From: Apostichopus japonicus
Lineage: Eukaryota; Echinodermata; Holothuroidea; Aspidochirotida; Stichopodidae
NCBI RefSeq assembly: GCF_037975245.1
Contig: NC_092561.1
Span: 14,787,001 to 14,851,000, forward strand
Direction of reading: 5' to 3'
Length of the DNA stretch: 64,000 bases
Each line of letters begins with the position of its first letter. Within the stretch, counting starts at the first letter, position 1. Below the pieces are notes generated by a model that made no database searches, was not told the DNA's origin, and saw only the letters and a list, made by a program, of their open reading frames with translations. Below are positions 36,647 to 48,889 of the stretch, in pieces. Made by a program: the position numbers and the translations under genes.

Positions 36647-37570
36647 ATTTTACTTGATTTTGCAACAAGTGACATTTTGCAGTACTGCACTTGATCCTCA
36701 TTACCAACTGTAATGTCAAACCATGTGAATTTTGTTAGACTACAGTTCATTCCTGCATGTGCACTGGCCTGTACACAGCTGCCTAACCATTTATATAACC
36801 CTCTTAGTTTGTGATACATCTATTCTTGGTGCTGTCAGCTGAGGAATGTTATACTAACATAAATGTCTCTTCTTACATGCCTGTTTTTAAACTGTCTTTC
36901 ACTTACCTTTTTATTTAGTGTGGATGCTACTGATAAGCATGGGAAAGGAAGGCTGGTCAATGATTACCACATAGCCCCAAACTGCAAAATGATCATTGTT
37001 TGCAAACTACACCAGTCCAAACCCTACCTATGTCTGTTTGCTACTAAAGACATCCCAGCTGAGACAGAACTGTGGTTTGACTATGGTGTAGCCAATCTAC
37101 CATGGCGGAAAAAGGTAAAGATTTCCTCATTGCTAATAGCTATCCTCTTTTCAAATAAAGTAAAATGAATTCTTCTTATCTCATTAAGAGAACAAAATGT
37201 GTGGCCACATGCAGCAACTTGCAATGACACGTTGTAAATAAGTTTGTATTACTGATATTATTATGCCTGTTTTAGGTTACAGTAATGCAAACAAATGCAG
37301 TTAATAGCATATTTTAGCCAAGTGGAGCATCAACTAAGCCCAACGCATGCTGTTCCTATGCACTTGTCTATCATAAAGTCTGATTATGGACAGGAACGTA
37401 CTTATTACAATGGTCCATAAATTCAAATAATTTCTTTCAGTGCTCATAAATACTATGTATACAAACACAAGATCCCAGTGATGTTCTTTTTACGCAAAAT
37501 TTTGACTAATCCATACACTAAGAGCAAACTTAAAAATATGAAAGCCATTTCTTTTTTTCATATGTTGCAG

Positions 37571-37606
37571 ACCAAGAAAAGAGTCCAAGAGGCCCTTAGG
37601 AAATGA
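37571..37606 (+). CDS. Possible short terminal exon of SET gene
   Basis: The acceptor ATGTTGCAG is followed by an in-frame (phase 0) stretch TKKRVQEALRK and then TGA. If used, the protein would end shortly after the SET domain. The alternative is to splice to the 38,041 exon. Both are phase compatible with the donor at 37,114, so alternative 3' ends are possible. Confidence 0.4.
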   Translation, partial: TKKRVQEALRK

Positions 37607-38040
37607 CCAAAAGGAAAAGTCTTCAGGACACTTCCTTTCCTCTTAAATTGTGAAATGTTTTCAACTCACCTGCTAGCTGTTGTTTCATTGAAGAAACAAA
37701 TAAATAAATAAATAAATGGTTACAGGCATGAACAAACAAAGACTTGTACAGTTACAAGCATGAAAATTCATTATGCTGATGATATATATATACATGCTTG
37801 AAACTTTGTACCTCAACGGCTACGTTGGTAAATGAGAGCCCCATATGGTTTGCAAATAATGGGAATTATTGGTTGGTTGAGGGGGGGGGGGGGTATCAGG
37901 ACTGGTAACAAATTCACCAAGTCTACCATTAACATTTACAACACCATACTCTCAATGTGGGGAGTGTGGACATAATATTTTGTTTGGATGTAACTGGTTA
38001 AAGGAAGAATATTAATAATTCCTGACAATTTGCTTTTCAG

Positions 38041-38118
38041 CCACTGGAAGGAAAAGAAAAAATGACAGTACCATTGCATCACAGCCTTGATGAACTTTCT
38101 TTCTGTGGTTTTAAAAAG
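38041..38118 (+). CDS. Candidate 78-bp phase-0 exon
   Basis: A strong acceptor (TTTGCTTTTCAG) precedes 26 codons, PLEGKEKMTVPLHHSLDELS and FCGFKK, then AAAAAG|GTTGGT, a weaker donor. Both sides are phase 0, so it can be included between the SET exons and the downstream repeat exons without shifting frame. No domain is recognised. Confidence 0.45.
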
Positions 38119-38329
38119 GTTGGTCATTACTGATATTTCTTTGGCCAAAGATAATTTTTTCCATTAATAAAGCTTATCTGCAGTGGAAAGATGGTCTGAA
38201 ATAAAGTTAAATTTTTTGAGGTCAAAGTAATGCCAGGATTTAGAGAATGCTATTAAATTCCATGCCTCTACTATGATTCTTCTCCACAAACTTCAAAAGA
38301 GAAACCATTGTGTAGTGTTTCTCTGGTAT

Positions 38330-39200
38330 ATGGTTAAAGTCCTCAAATAAACTGTGATATTAGAAATGTCAGCTCCATGCTTCTTTCCTTTAGTTCTCAG
38401 GAAACCTACGATAATGGAGTAATATGTTTGTGTGATGATATGGTTAGTCCTCAGATAACCGTTTTTGAAGAAATAATTCTGGTGTTTCTTTGGTTTGGCT
38501 GTCCTCAAGAAACTGTGATTTACAGAAATTCATAATTTTCCTGTTTTTCATAATAACTTAATTTTCATAACAATCCTACAGACAAACTATGAACAAAGAA
38601 AAAGATCATTGCAGTGTCCAGGAAAAAAAAATTATGAATGAAAAATGCCATTTCAGTTTTCCTCTGGTATGTAGCATTCTCAGATACAGCCTGTGGCCCT
38701 GAGGAAAACTGCTCAGTAAAAATGTATGATTATCATGGTTTGCCATTTTTGTGTGATGAAATGTATTTAAAAGAATCACTATTTTGCAGTCTATGTATCT
38801 GTGGTAATGTTGTCCTCAGGAAAATTGAAAAGAGAAAATACATTATATCCATGTTTCTCTCAGAAGGTTATCCTCAGACCAGTTGCTGTGAATGAGCTGC
38901 GTTGTTACAGAGCTTCTGTGATGTGGTAGACCTCAGGAAACTATTTGTTAGTAGAAATACCTCATTACAGAACTCTGCTGATTTGGTAGTACTCAGGACA
39001 ACTGCTATGGAGAAATACTATATGCCATTGTACTGTGATATAACTGTGATATAAGAAAAAATATCATGGAAATTCTTGTGTGCTGATATATAGTCATCCA
39101 GTTTACTTGATTTAAAGAAAACCCTTTGTGCAATATTTTGCTGACATGGTGGTTCTCAAGAAAACTGTGATATCAGAAAGGTCATGAAAACACCAATTCC
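38330..39200. repeat. Degenerate ~56-bp tandem repeat
   Basis: The word CTCAGGAAACTGTGATAT or a variant recurs at about 38,341, 38,394, 38,450, 38,502, 38,678, 38,812, 38,871, 38,928, 38,990 and 39,151, mostly 52-62 bases apart. Frames across it are short. It lies in the interval between the 38,041 exon and the exon array. Confidence 0.55.
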
Positions 39201-39289
39201 TTTAGTGAGAATTATTTGTATCATCCTGTATCAATCTTCATGGGACCTTTACTATTGCATTAATGTCTATCTGAATGTTTCAACAGCAT

Positions 39290-42200
39290 GAGTGTCTCTA
39301 AGATATGTTTTAGTAAACTTATTATTATGAACTTATGTATAAACCCCCTTCATATAAAAGAGGAATGCAACTACATTGATTTTGCTGTTCTGTTACAGTT
39401 GATTTCTGAACCCCAACCTGACGAAGTGACTAGTAATTCTGGAGAGCAGTCTGAAGTGGTATGTATAAGCCATTACATAATAATTTAGCCATGCAGTTTT
39501 ACCATAGTTCAAGCTTGACCCAATGAGTCAAAATATGTACAGTATTGTCTCTGATGATAAAATGCCAATAGTGCTACTCACACTTGTTCCCTATGGAGAC
39601 AATATAGACACTGTATACAGTATCCACAAGGAATACACTTGTACATATCTAAAAATGATGACCAATTGGGGATCACAAAAATGCCTCAAGTATTAGTGTT
39701 AACTGGAGGTTTGCTATTGTTCTAAAGTCTACTTTAATGTGTCACCTGTATTCATGTTTCTTAGAAAATTTCCAGTAATTGATAAACTGTACCAGAATCT
39801 TAAAAACCCCCTTCACATAAAAGAGGAATGCAACTACATTGATTTTGCTGTTCTGTTACAGTTGATTTCTGAACCCGAACCTGACGAAGTGACTAGTAAT
39901 TCTGGAGAGCAGTCTGAAGTGGTATGTATAGGCCATTACATAATAATTTAGCCATGCAGTTTAACCATAGTTCAAAATAGCTTTAAATCAACTAAGTGAA
40001 CAAAGGAAACTCTCCATCAAGTGATACATTTAGTGAAATCAAAATGGTTCAACACAGAAGTTGCCTGGTGTTACGCTAATGAATAAGTTTTATCCGTTGA
40101 TTATCTGGATGAATTCATTGGTATTTTCTTGTCAAAAGTAGGTGTTATTAAGCCTTTTTTTAGTAATTGTTTTGGAATTGTACTGCCCAGGCCTACTCAT
40201 GATGAAGACACATCTTCCTTATGAACACAGTATACCTACACACAAACCAGTATTGTCTCCACAAGGCAAGGCATGTACATGTGTATTTAATCACAAGTCA
40301 TCATTTTTGTAGCAATGTTCATCCCTTCAGCAGCATCGTCAGTGAGTGTTCAGGAAACAATTCTGATGCATTTCTAGTGTCAGCTTGACCCAATGAGTCA
40401 AAATATGTATTGTCTCTGATGATAAAATGCCAATAGTGCTACACACACTTGTTCCCTATGGAGACAATATAGACACTGTATACAGTATCCACAAGGAATA
40501 CACTTGTACATATCTAAAAATGATGACCAATTGGGGATCACAAAAATTCCTCAAGTATTTGTGTTAATTGGAGGTTTGCTATTGTTCTAAAGTCTACTTT
40601 AATGTGTCACCTGTATTCATGTTTCTTAGAAAATTTCCAGTAATTGATAAACTGTACCAGAATCTTAAAAACCCCCTTCACATAAAAGAGGAATGCAACT
40701 ACATTGATTTTGCTGTTCTGTTACAGTTGATTTCTGAACCCGAACCTGACGAAGTGACTAGTAATTCTGGAGAGCAGTCTGAAGTGGTATGTATTAGCCA
40801 TTACATAATAATATAGCCATGCAGTTTTACCATAGATCTAAAAAGCTTTAAATCAACTAAGTGAACAAAGGAAACTCTCCATCAAATGATATACATTCGG
40901 GAAATCAAAATGGTTCAACATTGGTTGCCAAGTGTTTCACGAATGAATAAGTTTTTTTATATGACTATATGAATGAAATCATTGGTATTTTCTTGTCAAA
41001 AGTAGGTGTTATTAAGCCTTTCTTAGTAATGGTTTTGGAATTGTGCTGTCCAGGCCTACACATGATAAAAAAAAACATCTTCCCTATTAGCATAATATAC
41101 CAACACACAAACCAGTATTGTCTCCACAAGGCAAGGCATGTGCATGTGCATTAAATCACAAGTCATCATATTTGTAGGAATGTACATCCCTTCAGCAGCA
41201 TCGTCAGTGAGTGTTCAGGAAACAATTCTGATGCATTTCTAGTGTCAGCTTGACCCAATGAGTCAAAATATGTATTGTCTCTGATGATAAAATGCCAATA
41301 GTGCTACACACACTTGTTCCCTATGGAGACAATATAGACACTGTATACAGTATCCACAAGGAATACACTTGTACATATCTAAAAATGATGACCAATTGGG
41401 GATCACAAAAATTCCTCAAGTATTTGTGTTAATTGGAGGTTTGCTATTGTTCTAAAGTCTACTTTAATGTGTCACCTGTATTCATGTTTCTTAGAAAATT
41501 TCCAGTAATTGATAAACTGTACCAGAATCTTAAAAACCCCCTTCACATAAAAGAGGAATGCAACTACATTGATTTTGCTGTTCTGTTACAGTTGATTTCT
41601 GAACCCGAACCTCACGAAGTGACTAGTAATTCTGGAGAGCAGTCTGAAGTGGTATGTATAGGCCATTACATAATAATTTAGCCATGCAGTTTAACCATAG
41701 TTCAAAATAGCTTTAAATCAACTAAGTGAACAAAGGAAACTCTCCATCAAGTGATACATTTAGTGAAATCAAAATGGTTCAACACACAAGTTGCCTGGTG
41801 TTACGCTAATGAATAAGTTTTATCCGTTGATTATCTGGATGAATTCATTGGTATTTTCTTGTCAAAAGTAGGTGTTATTAAGCCTTTTTTTAGTAATTGT
41901 TTTGGAATTGTACTGCCCAGGCCTACTCATGATGAAGACACATCTTCCTTATGAACACAGTATACCTACACACAAACCAGTATTGTCTCCACAAGGCAAG
42001 GCATGTACATGTGTATTTAATCACAAGTCATCATTTTTGTAGCAATGTTCATCCCTTCAGCAGCATCGTTAGTGAGTGTTCAGGAAACAATTCTGATGCA
42101 TTTCTAGTGTCAGCTTGACCCAATGAGTCAAAATATGTATTGTCTCTGATGATAAAATGCCAATTGTGCTACACACACTTGTTCCCTATGGAGACAATAT

Positions 42201-45200
42201 AGACACTGTATACAGTATCCACAAGGAATACACTTGTACATATCTAAAAATGATGACCAATTGGGGATCACAAAAATTCCTCAAGTATTTGTGTTAATTG
42301 GAGGTTTGCTATTGTTCTAAAGTCTACTTTAATGTGTCACCTGTATTCATGTTTCTTAGAAAATTTCCAGTAATTGATAAACTGTACCAGAATCTTAAAA
42401 ACCCCCTTCACATAAAAGAGGAATGCAACTACATTGATTTTGCTGTTCTGTTACAGTTGATTTCTGAACCCGAACCTGACGAAGTGACTAGTAATTCTGG
42501 AGAGCAGTCTGAAGTGGTATGTATTAGCCATTACATAATAATATAGCCATGCAGTTTTACCATAGATCTAAAAAGCTTTAAATCAACTAAGTGAACAAAG
42601 GAAACTCTCCATCAAATGATATACATTCGGGAAATCAAAATGGTTCAACATTGGTTGCCAAGTGTTTCACGAATGAATAAGTTTTTTTTATATGACTATA
42701 TGAATGAAATCATTGGTATTTTCTTGTCAAAAGTAGGTGTTATTAAGCCTTTCTTAGTAATGGTTTTGGAATTGTGCTGTCCAGGCCTACACATGATAAA
42801 AAAAAACATCTTCCCTATTAGCATAATATACCAACACACAAACCAGTATTGTCTCCACAAGGCAAGGAATGTGCATGTGCATTAAATCACAAGTCATCAT
42901 ATTTGTAGGAATGTACATCCCTTCAGCAGCATCGTCAGTGAGTGTTCAGGAAACAATTCTGATGCATTTCTAGTGTCAGCTTGACCCAATGAGTCAAAAT
43001 ATGTATTGTCTCTGATGATAAAATGCCAATAGTGCTACACACACTTGTTCCCTATGGAGACAATATAGACACTGTATACAGTATCCGCAAGGAATACACT
43101 TGTACATATCTAAAAATGATGACCAATTGGGGATCACAAAAATTCCTCAAGTATTTGTGTTAATTGGAGGTTTGCTATTGTTCTAAAGTCTACTTTAATG
43201 TGTCACCTGTATTCATGTTTCTTAGAAAATTTCCAGTAATTGATAAACTGTACCAGAATCTTAAAAACCCCCTTCACATAAAAGAGGAATGCAACTACAT
43301 TGATTTTGCTGTTCTGTTACAGTTGATTTCTGAACCCGAACCTGACGAAGTGACTAGTAATTCTGGAGAGCAGTCTGAAGTGGTATGTATTAGCCATTAC
43401 ATAATAATATAGCCATGCAGTTTAACCATAGTTCAAAATAGCTTTAAATCAACTAAGTGAACAAAGGAAACTCTCCATCAAGTGATACATTTAGTGAAAT
43501 CAAAATGGTTCACCACTAGTTGCCTGGTGTTACGCTAATGAATAAGTTTTATCTGTTGATTATTTGGATGAATTCATTGGTATTTTCTTGTCCAAGGTAG
43601 GTGTTAATAAGCCTTTTTTAGTACTTGTTTTGGAATTGTACTGCCCAGGCCTACACATGATAAAAAAAACATCTTCCCTATTAGCATAATATACCAACAC
43701 ACGAACCAGTATTGTCTCCACAAGGCAAGGCACAGTGCATGTGCATTAAATCACAAGTAATCACAAATCATTTTTAGTACTTGTTTTGGAATTGTACTGC
43801 CCAGGCCTACTCATGATGAAGACACATCTTCCTTATGAACACAGTATACCTACACACAAACCAGTATTGTCTCCACAAGGCAAGGCATGTACAGTACATG
43901 TGTATTTAATCACAAGTCATCATTTTTGTAGCAATGTTCATCCCTTCAGCAGCATCGTCAGTGAGTGTTCAGGAAACAATTCTGATGCATTTCTAGTGTC
44001 AGCTTGACCCATTGAGTCAAAATATGTATTGTCTCTGATGATAAAATGCCAATAGTGCTACACACACTTGTTCCCTATGGAGACAATATAGACACTGTAT
44101 ACAGTATCCACAAGGAATACACTTGTACATATCTAAAAATGATGACCAATTGGGGATCACAAAAATTCCTCAAGTATTTGTGTTAACTGGAGGTTTGCTA
44201 TTGTTCTAAAGTCTACTTTAATGTTTCACCTGTATTCATGTTTCTTAGAAAATTTCCAGTAATTGATAAACTGTACCAGAATCTTAAAAACCCCCTTCAC
44301 ATAAAAGAGGAATGCAACTACATTGATTTTGCTGTTCTGTTACAGTTGGTTTCTGAACCCCAACCTGACAAAGTGACTAGTAATTCTGGAGAGCAGTCTG
44401 AAGTGGTATGTATAAGCCATTACATAATAATTTAGCCATGCAGTTTTACCATAGTTCAAAGGAGCTTTTAATCAACTAAGTGAACAAAGGAAACTCTCCA
44501 TCAAATGATATACATTCGGGAAATCAAAATGGTTCAACATTGGTTGCCAAGTGTTTCACGAATGAATAAGTTTTTTTTATATGACTATATGAATGAAATC
44601 ATTGGTACTTTCTTGTCAAAAGTAGGTGTTATTAAGCCTTTCTTAGTAATGGTTTTGGAATTGTGCTGTCCAGGCCTACACATGATAAAAAAACATGTTC
44701 CCTATTAACATAATATACCAACACACAAACCAGTATTGTCTCCACAAGGCATGTGCATATGCATTAAATCACAAGTCATCATATTTGTAGGAATGTTCAT
44801 CCCTTCAGCAGCATCGTCAGTGAATGTTCAGGAAACAATTCTGATGCATTTCTGGTCCCATCTTGACCCAATGAGTCAAAATATGTATTGTCTCTGATGA
44901 TAAAATGCCAATAGTGCTACACACACTTGTTCCCTATGGAGACAATATAGACACTGTATACAGTATCCACAAGGAATACACTTGTACATATCTAAAATGA
45001 TGACCAATTGGGGATCACAAAAATTCCTCAAGTATTAGTGTTAACTGGAGGTTTGCTATTGTTCTAAAGTCTACTTTAATGTGTCACCTGTATTCATGTT
45101 TCTTAGAAAATTTCCAGTAATTGATAAACTGTACCAGAATCTTAAAAACCCCCTTCACATAAAAGAGGAATGCAACTACATTGATTTTGCTGTTCTGTTA

Positions 45201-47093
45201 CAGTTGATTTCTGAACCCGAACCTGACGAAGTGACTAGTAATTCTGGAGAGCAGTCTGAAGTGGTATGTATAGGCCATTACATAATAATTTAGCCATGCA
45301 GTTTTACCATAGTTCAAAATAGCTTTAAATCAACTAAGTGAACAAAGGAAACTCTCCATCAAGTGATACATTTAGTGAAATCAAAATGGTTCAACACACA
45401 AGTTGCCTGGTGTTACGCTAATGAATAAGTTTTATCCGTTGATTATCTGGATGAATTCATTGGTATTTTCTTGTCAAAAGTAGGTGTTATTAAGCCTTTC
45501 TTTGTAACCGTTTTGGAATTGTGCTGTACAGGCCTACACATGATGAAGACACATCTTCTCTATGAACACAGTATACCTACACACAAACCAGTATTGTCTC
45601 CACAAGGCAAGGCATGTACATGTGTATTAAATCACAAGTCATCATATTTGGAGCAATGTTCATCCCTTCAGCAGCATCGTCAGTGAGTGTTCAGGAAACA
45701 ATTCTGATGCATTTCTAGTGTCAGCTTGACCCAATGAGTCAAAATATGTATTGTCTCTGATGATAAAATGCCAATAGTGCTACACACACTTGTTCCCTAT
45801 GGAGACAATATAGACACTGTATACAGTATCCACAAGGAATACACTTGTACATATCTAAAAATGATGACCAATTGGGGATCACAAAAATTCCTCAAGTATT
45901 AGTGTTAATTGGAGGTTTGCTATTGTTCTAAAGTCACCTTTAATGTGTCACCTGTATTCATGTTTCTTAGAAAATTTCCAGTAATTGATAAACTGTACCA
46001 GAATCTTAAAAACCCCCTTCACATAAAAGAGGAATGCAACTACATTGATTTTGCTGTTCTGTTACAGTTGATTTCTGAACCCGAACCTGACGAAGTGACT
46101 AGTAATTCTGGAGAGCAGTCTGAAGTGGTACGTATAAGCCATTACATAATAATTTAGCCATGCAGTTTTACCATAGTTCAAAATAGCTTTAAATCAACTA
46201 AGTGAACAAAGGAAACTCTCCATCAAATGATATACATTCGGGAAATCAAAATGGTTCAACATTGGTTGCCAAGTGTTTCGCGAATGAATAAGTTTTTTTA
46301 TATGACTATATGAATGAAATCATTGGTATTTTCTTGTCAAAAGTAGGTGTTATTAAGCCTTTCTTAGTAATGGTTTTGGAATTGTGCTGTCCAGGCCTAC
46401 ACATGATAAAAAAAAAACATCTTCCCTATTAGCATAATATACCAACACACAAACCAGTATTGTCTCCACAAGGCAAGGCATGTGCATGTGCATTAAATCA
46501 CAAGTCATCATATTTGTAGCAATGTTCATCCCTTCAGCAGCATCGTCAGTGAGTGTTCAGGAAACAATTCTGATGCATTTCTAGTGTCAGCTTGACCCAA
46601 TGAGTCAAAATATGTATTGTCTCTGATGATAAAATGCCAATAGTGCTACACACACTTGTTCCCTATGGAGACAATATATACACTGTATACAGTATCCACA
46701 AGGAATACACTTGTACATATCTAAAAATGATGACCAATTGGGGATCACAATAATGCCTCAAGTATTTGTGTTAATTGGAGGTTTGCTATTGTTCTAAAGT
46801 CTACTTTAATGTGTCACCTGTATTCATGTTTCTTAGAAAATTTCCAGTAATTGATAAACTGTACCAGAATCTTAAAAACCCCCTTCACATAAAAGAGGAA
46901 TGCAACTACATTGATTTTGCTGTTCTGTTACAGTTGGTTTCTGAACCCGAACCTGACGAAGTGACTAGTAATTCTGGAGAGCAGTCTGAAGTGGTACGTA
47001 TAAGCCATTACATAATAATTTAGCCATGCAGTTTTACCATAGATCTAAAAAGCTTTAAATCAACTAAGTGAACAAAGGAAACTCTCCATCAAT
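39290..47093 (+). repeat. Ten-copy tandem array, ~865-bp units in alternating A/B types
   Basis: Nearly identical units, each containing one 60-bp exon. Exon starts are 39,399, 39,862, 40,727, 41,592, 42,457, 43,323, 44,346, 45,204, 46,068 and 46,934, giving spacings of 463, 865, 865, 865, 866, 1,023, 858, 864 and 866. Sequence after each exon falls into type A (CATCAAGTGATACATTTAG) or type B (CATCAAATGATATACATTCG). Copies 2 to 9 alternate A, B, A, B, A, B, A, B. The unit after exon 6 is a hybrid with an extra ~160-base internal duplication. The array stops abruptly at about 47,093 within a B-type unit. Confidence 0.9.
39399..46993 (+). CDS. Ten tandem 60-bp exons encoding an acidic 20-residue repeat
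   Basis: Each exon is TTGATTTCTGAACCC...GAAGTG. It is preceded by a good acceptor (GCTGTTCTGTTACAG) and followed by GTATGT (copies 1-8) or GTACGT (copies 9-10). Twenty whole codons and phase 0 at both ends mean any number of copies can be spliced in frame. The encoded unit is LISEPEPDEV followed by TSNSGEQSEV. Variants: PQP in copies 1 and 7, PEPHEV in copy 4, LV start in copies 7 and 10, DKV in copy 7. The result would be up to 200 residues of Glu/Pro/Ser-rich, probably disordered sequence.

The open frame extends upstream of the acceptor (NPLHIKEECNYIDFAVLLQ). A longer exon from CTTAG is possible but would not be phase symmetric. Expression is not shown by the sequence. Confidence 0.6.
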
Positions 47094-47570
47094 GTAATTC
47101 AGATAGCAGTGCAGAAGAGTACCCTTGGATTATCATTCTTTCTGATACTGGCATATCAAATTATATTGCAGTGGCAGGCTAGTAAATTGTTTTTATATTA
47201 ATTGTTACTATTTGGCAGATCCAGAAAATGCCAATTACTAAAAGGAAATAAGGAATGCTCATATTTCTAAACATAAGTGCATGATACTTTTAAAACTATA
47301 CACTATTATCATGCACAGTACTTGCATGTTTTATCCAAAGACTTGTCTATTTAATCCTACATAATATGTAGTTTGTTTACACTGGCTTGTTACTTCTAAC
47401 ATTTAACTTTAATACAGTCTATTGTACTACACAAACTGGTCATATTCATTCAAATTTGCACCCAATGGAACTTCAAATGTAATGAGGTGCAGTGCCTTCC
47501 TTCTGTGTCAGTCCTGTTTGTCACAGTTATGGCAAATGTCAGTTCAAAGTTCAAGTGGTGAGTTGTACAA
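47094..47570. other. No gene recognised
   Basis: AT-rich sequence between the array and the inserted element. It is probably intronic if the array is spliced to the exon at 48.9 kb. Confidence 0.45.
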
Positions 47571-47580
47571 CTTATGTCCA

Positions 47581-48794
47581 TGGGTGGCGATCATGGGGGG
47601 GACGGGGGGACATGTCCCCCCCAATATTTTAGGTGGGGGGATATGGTATCTAATATCCCCCCCAATATTTGGTGGCATAGTTTTTTTCAAGCATTTGTTT
47701 TGTATTTTTTTATGATATCGCTAGTAATTTCAAAATAGGAAATGCTTAGATGCAACTTACAAGGCCTGGGAAGTGCCATTTCCATTGATCTGGGAGGCAT
47801 TTTCGGCCAAAATTTTCTTTTGCGCTTCGCGCCAACTTATGGTGGCGCTACGCTTAGAAAGTCTGGGTACAAGCTTTGCCCCTCCCTTGGCAAATTCCTA
47901 GCAAGGCGCCTGTCTAACCGTGTCACAATTTGTTACTATATGACCGAAAGTAGTTTTCACTTTTTTTTTTTATTGAAATGAATAGCTAGACGGACCGCAT
48001 CCGTAATGAAATTTGGTTTGACTCTTGTGTATGAGTGTCAGTACGTACAATCATATATATGATCCACATCGATATGGATTCACTGGGTTTCCATTTGCTC
48101 TGTTTCCTACAAGATTTCTAACCGCAGGTGCGTAGCCAAGGGAGGGGGGGGCGAAGGGTGGAAACTGCCCCTCCCCCTCAAGCATATTTTTTGGGTATTT
48201 TCTATGATATCTAAGTTTGATAGTAGCCGTTACAAGAGGTTTTAATATTTGTACACCAATAATTTAACTGTGTCTGAATTTTCGAAAATTCCTTGACCAA
48301 CATTCTTCATCATATTTCCCTCTACTCGTTCAATTTTGACCGGTCTGTTAGGGGTTGAGGTTTTTTTTCTATATTATTTTTATCAACATTATGGATATGT
48401 TTTGAAGTGAATTTATTATTCAAATTCTGAACAAATAATGGGCTTAATACCTTGAAAAGTGGGGCTGACGGGTATTGTGGGGCGTTACGTAGAATTACCT
48501 ACAAAAGCAATGATCCACAGGAGATGCAATGAGGTCGAACATGATGTGTGACTGGTGACAATCTTGAAAAAAGGTTATGAATGAAAAAAAACTTGGTTCT
48601 CAGGCAAAAGTGTACATTTGGTTGGCCATTTTCAAGCCCGAGAAGTGCCATTTCCGGTGATCTGGGGGGCTATCAAAACCAGAATTTTTCTTGTACGCTG
48701 CGCGCCAACCAATGGTGGCGCTCCGCTTTGATAGTAATTCGCCTGCACCCAAGCAAATGTCCCCCCCAATATTTGAAACAGATCGCCGCCCCTG
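47581..48794. mobile_element. 1,214-bp non-autonomous DNA element with 10-bp target duplication
   Basis: CTTATGTCCA flanks both ends (47,571-47,580 and 48,795-48,804). The ends carry short inverted similarity: GGGTGGCGATCATGGGG at the left against GGGGCGGCGATCTG as the complement of the right. Inside there are two direct blocks (GTGCCATTTCC..GATCTGGG...GCGCGCCAAC..ATGGTGGCGC) near 47,770 and 48,645. Runs of G and C in the form GGGGGG...CCCCCCAATATTT are repeated. No coding capacity is seen. Confidence 0.7.
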
Positions 48795-48889
48795 CTTATG
48801 TCCACAGACTGATCCTTAATAGAACTTAAGAATTCTTGGTGTGTAAAACATATTGTGCATTGAATTTCTATGTTTCTAATCCTAAACAG

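Larger units (their letters stand above)
33933..37114 (+). pseudogene. KMT5A-like SET-domain gene, three exons, one damaged
   Basis: Three exons join in phase. 33,933-34,045 (acceptor ATATCACAG, donor GTAAGT) encodes a basic start and GFDVRYINDFI. 35,674-35,837 encodes GYGVFTTRDFS, a pre-catalytic SET segment and RGELISSEEAVKREKSYPL. 36,919-37,114 encodes CVDATDKHGKGRLVND..PNCKM and ends FDYG...PWRKK at donor GTAAAG. The order matches SET domains of the KMT5A (histone H4K20 monomethyltransferase) group.

Damage: an in-frame TAG at 35,727-35,729 replaces the Tyr expected after LLE, and a T7 run at 35,808-35,814 carries one T too many, shifting the frame just before KDKGVLKC. The usual NHS motif reads ND. 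Either this is a pseudogene, or one or both lesions are assembly errors. Confidence 0.7.

Noticed and set aside
40568-46157. 82-codon frames in each array unit as separate genes
   Set aside because: They are identical because the units are recent duplicates. The acceptor and donor inside each frame point to a 60-bp exon rather than a complete small gene.
39290-47093. CRISPR-like or satellite-only interpretation of the array
   Set aside because: The units are long, eukaryotic and contain conserved splice signals around an open 60-bp exon. They do not have the short repeat/unique spacer pattern of CRISPR.
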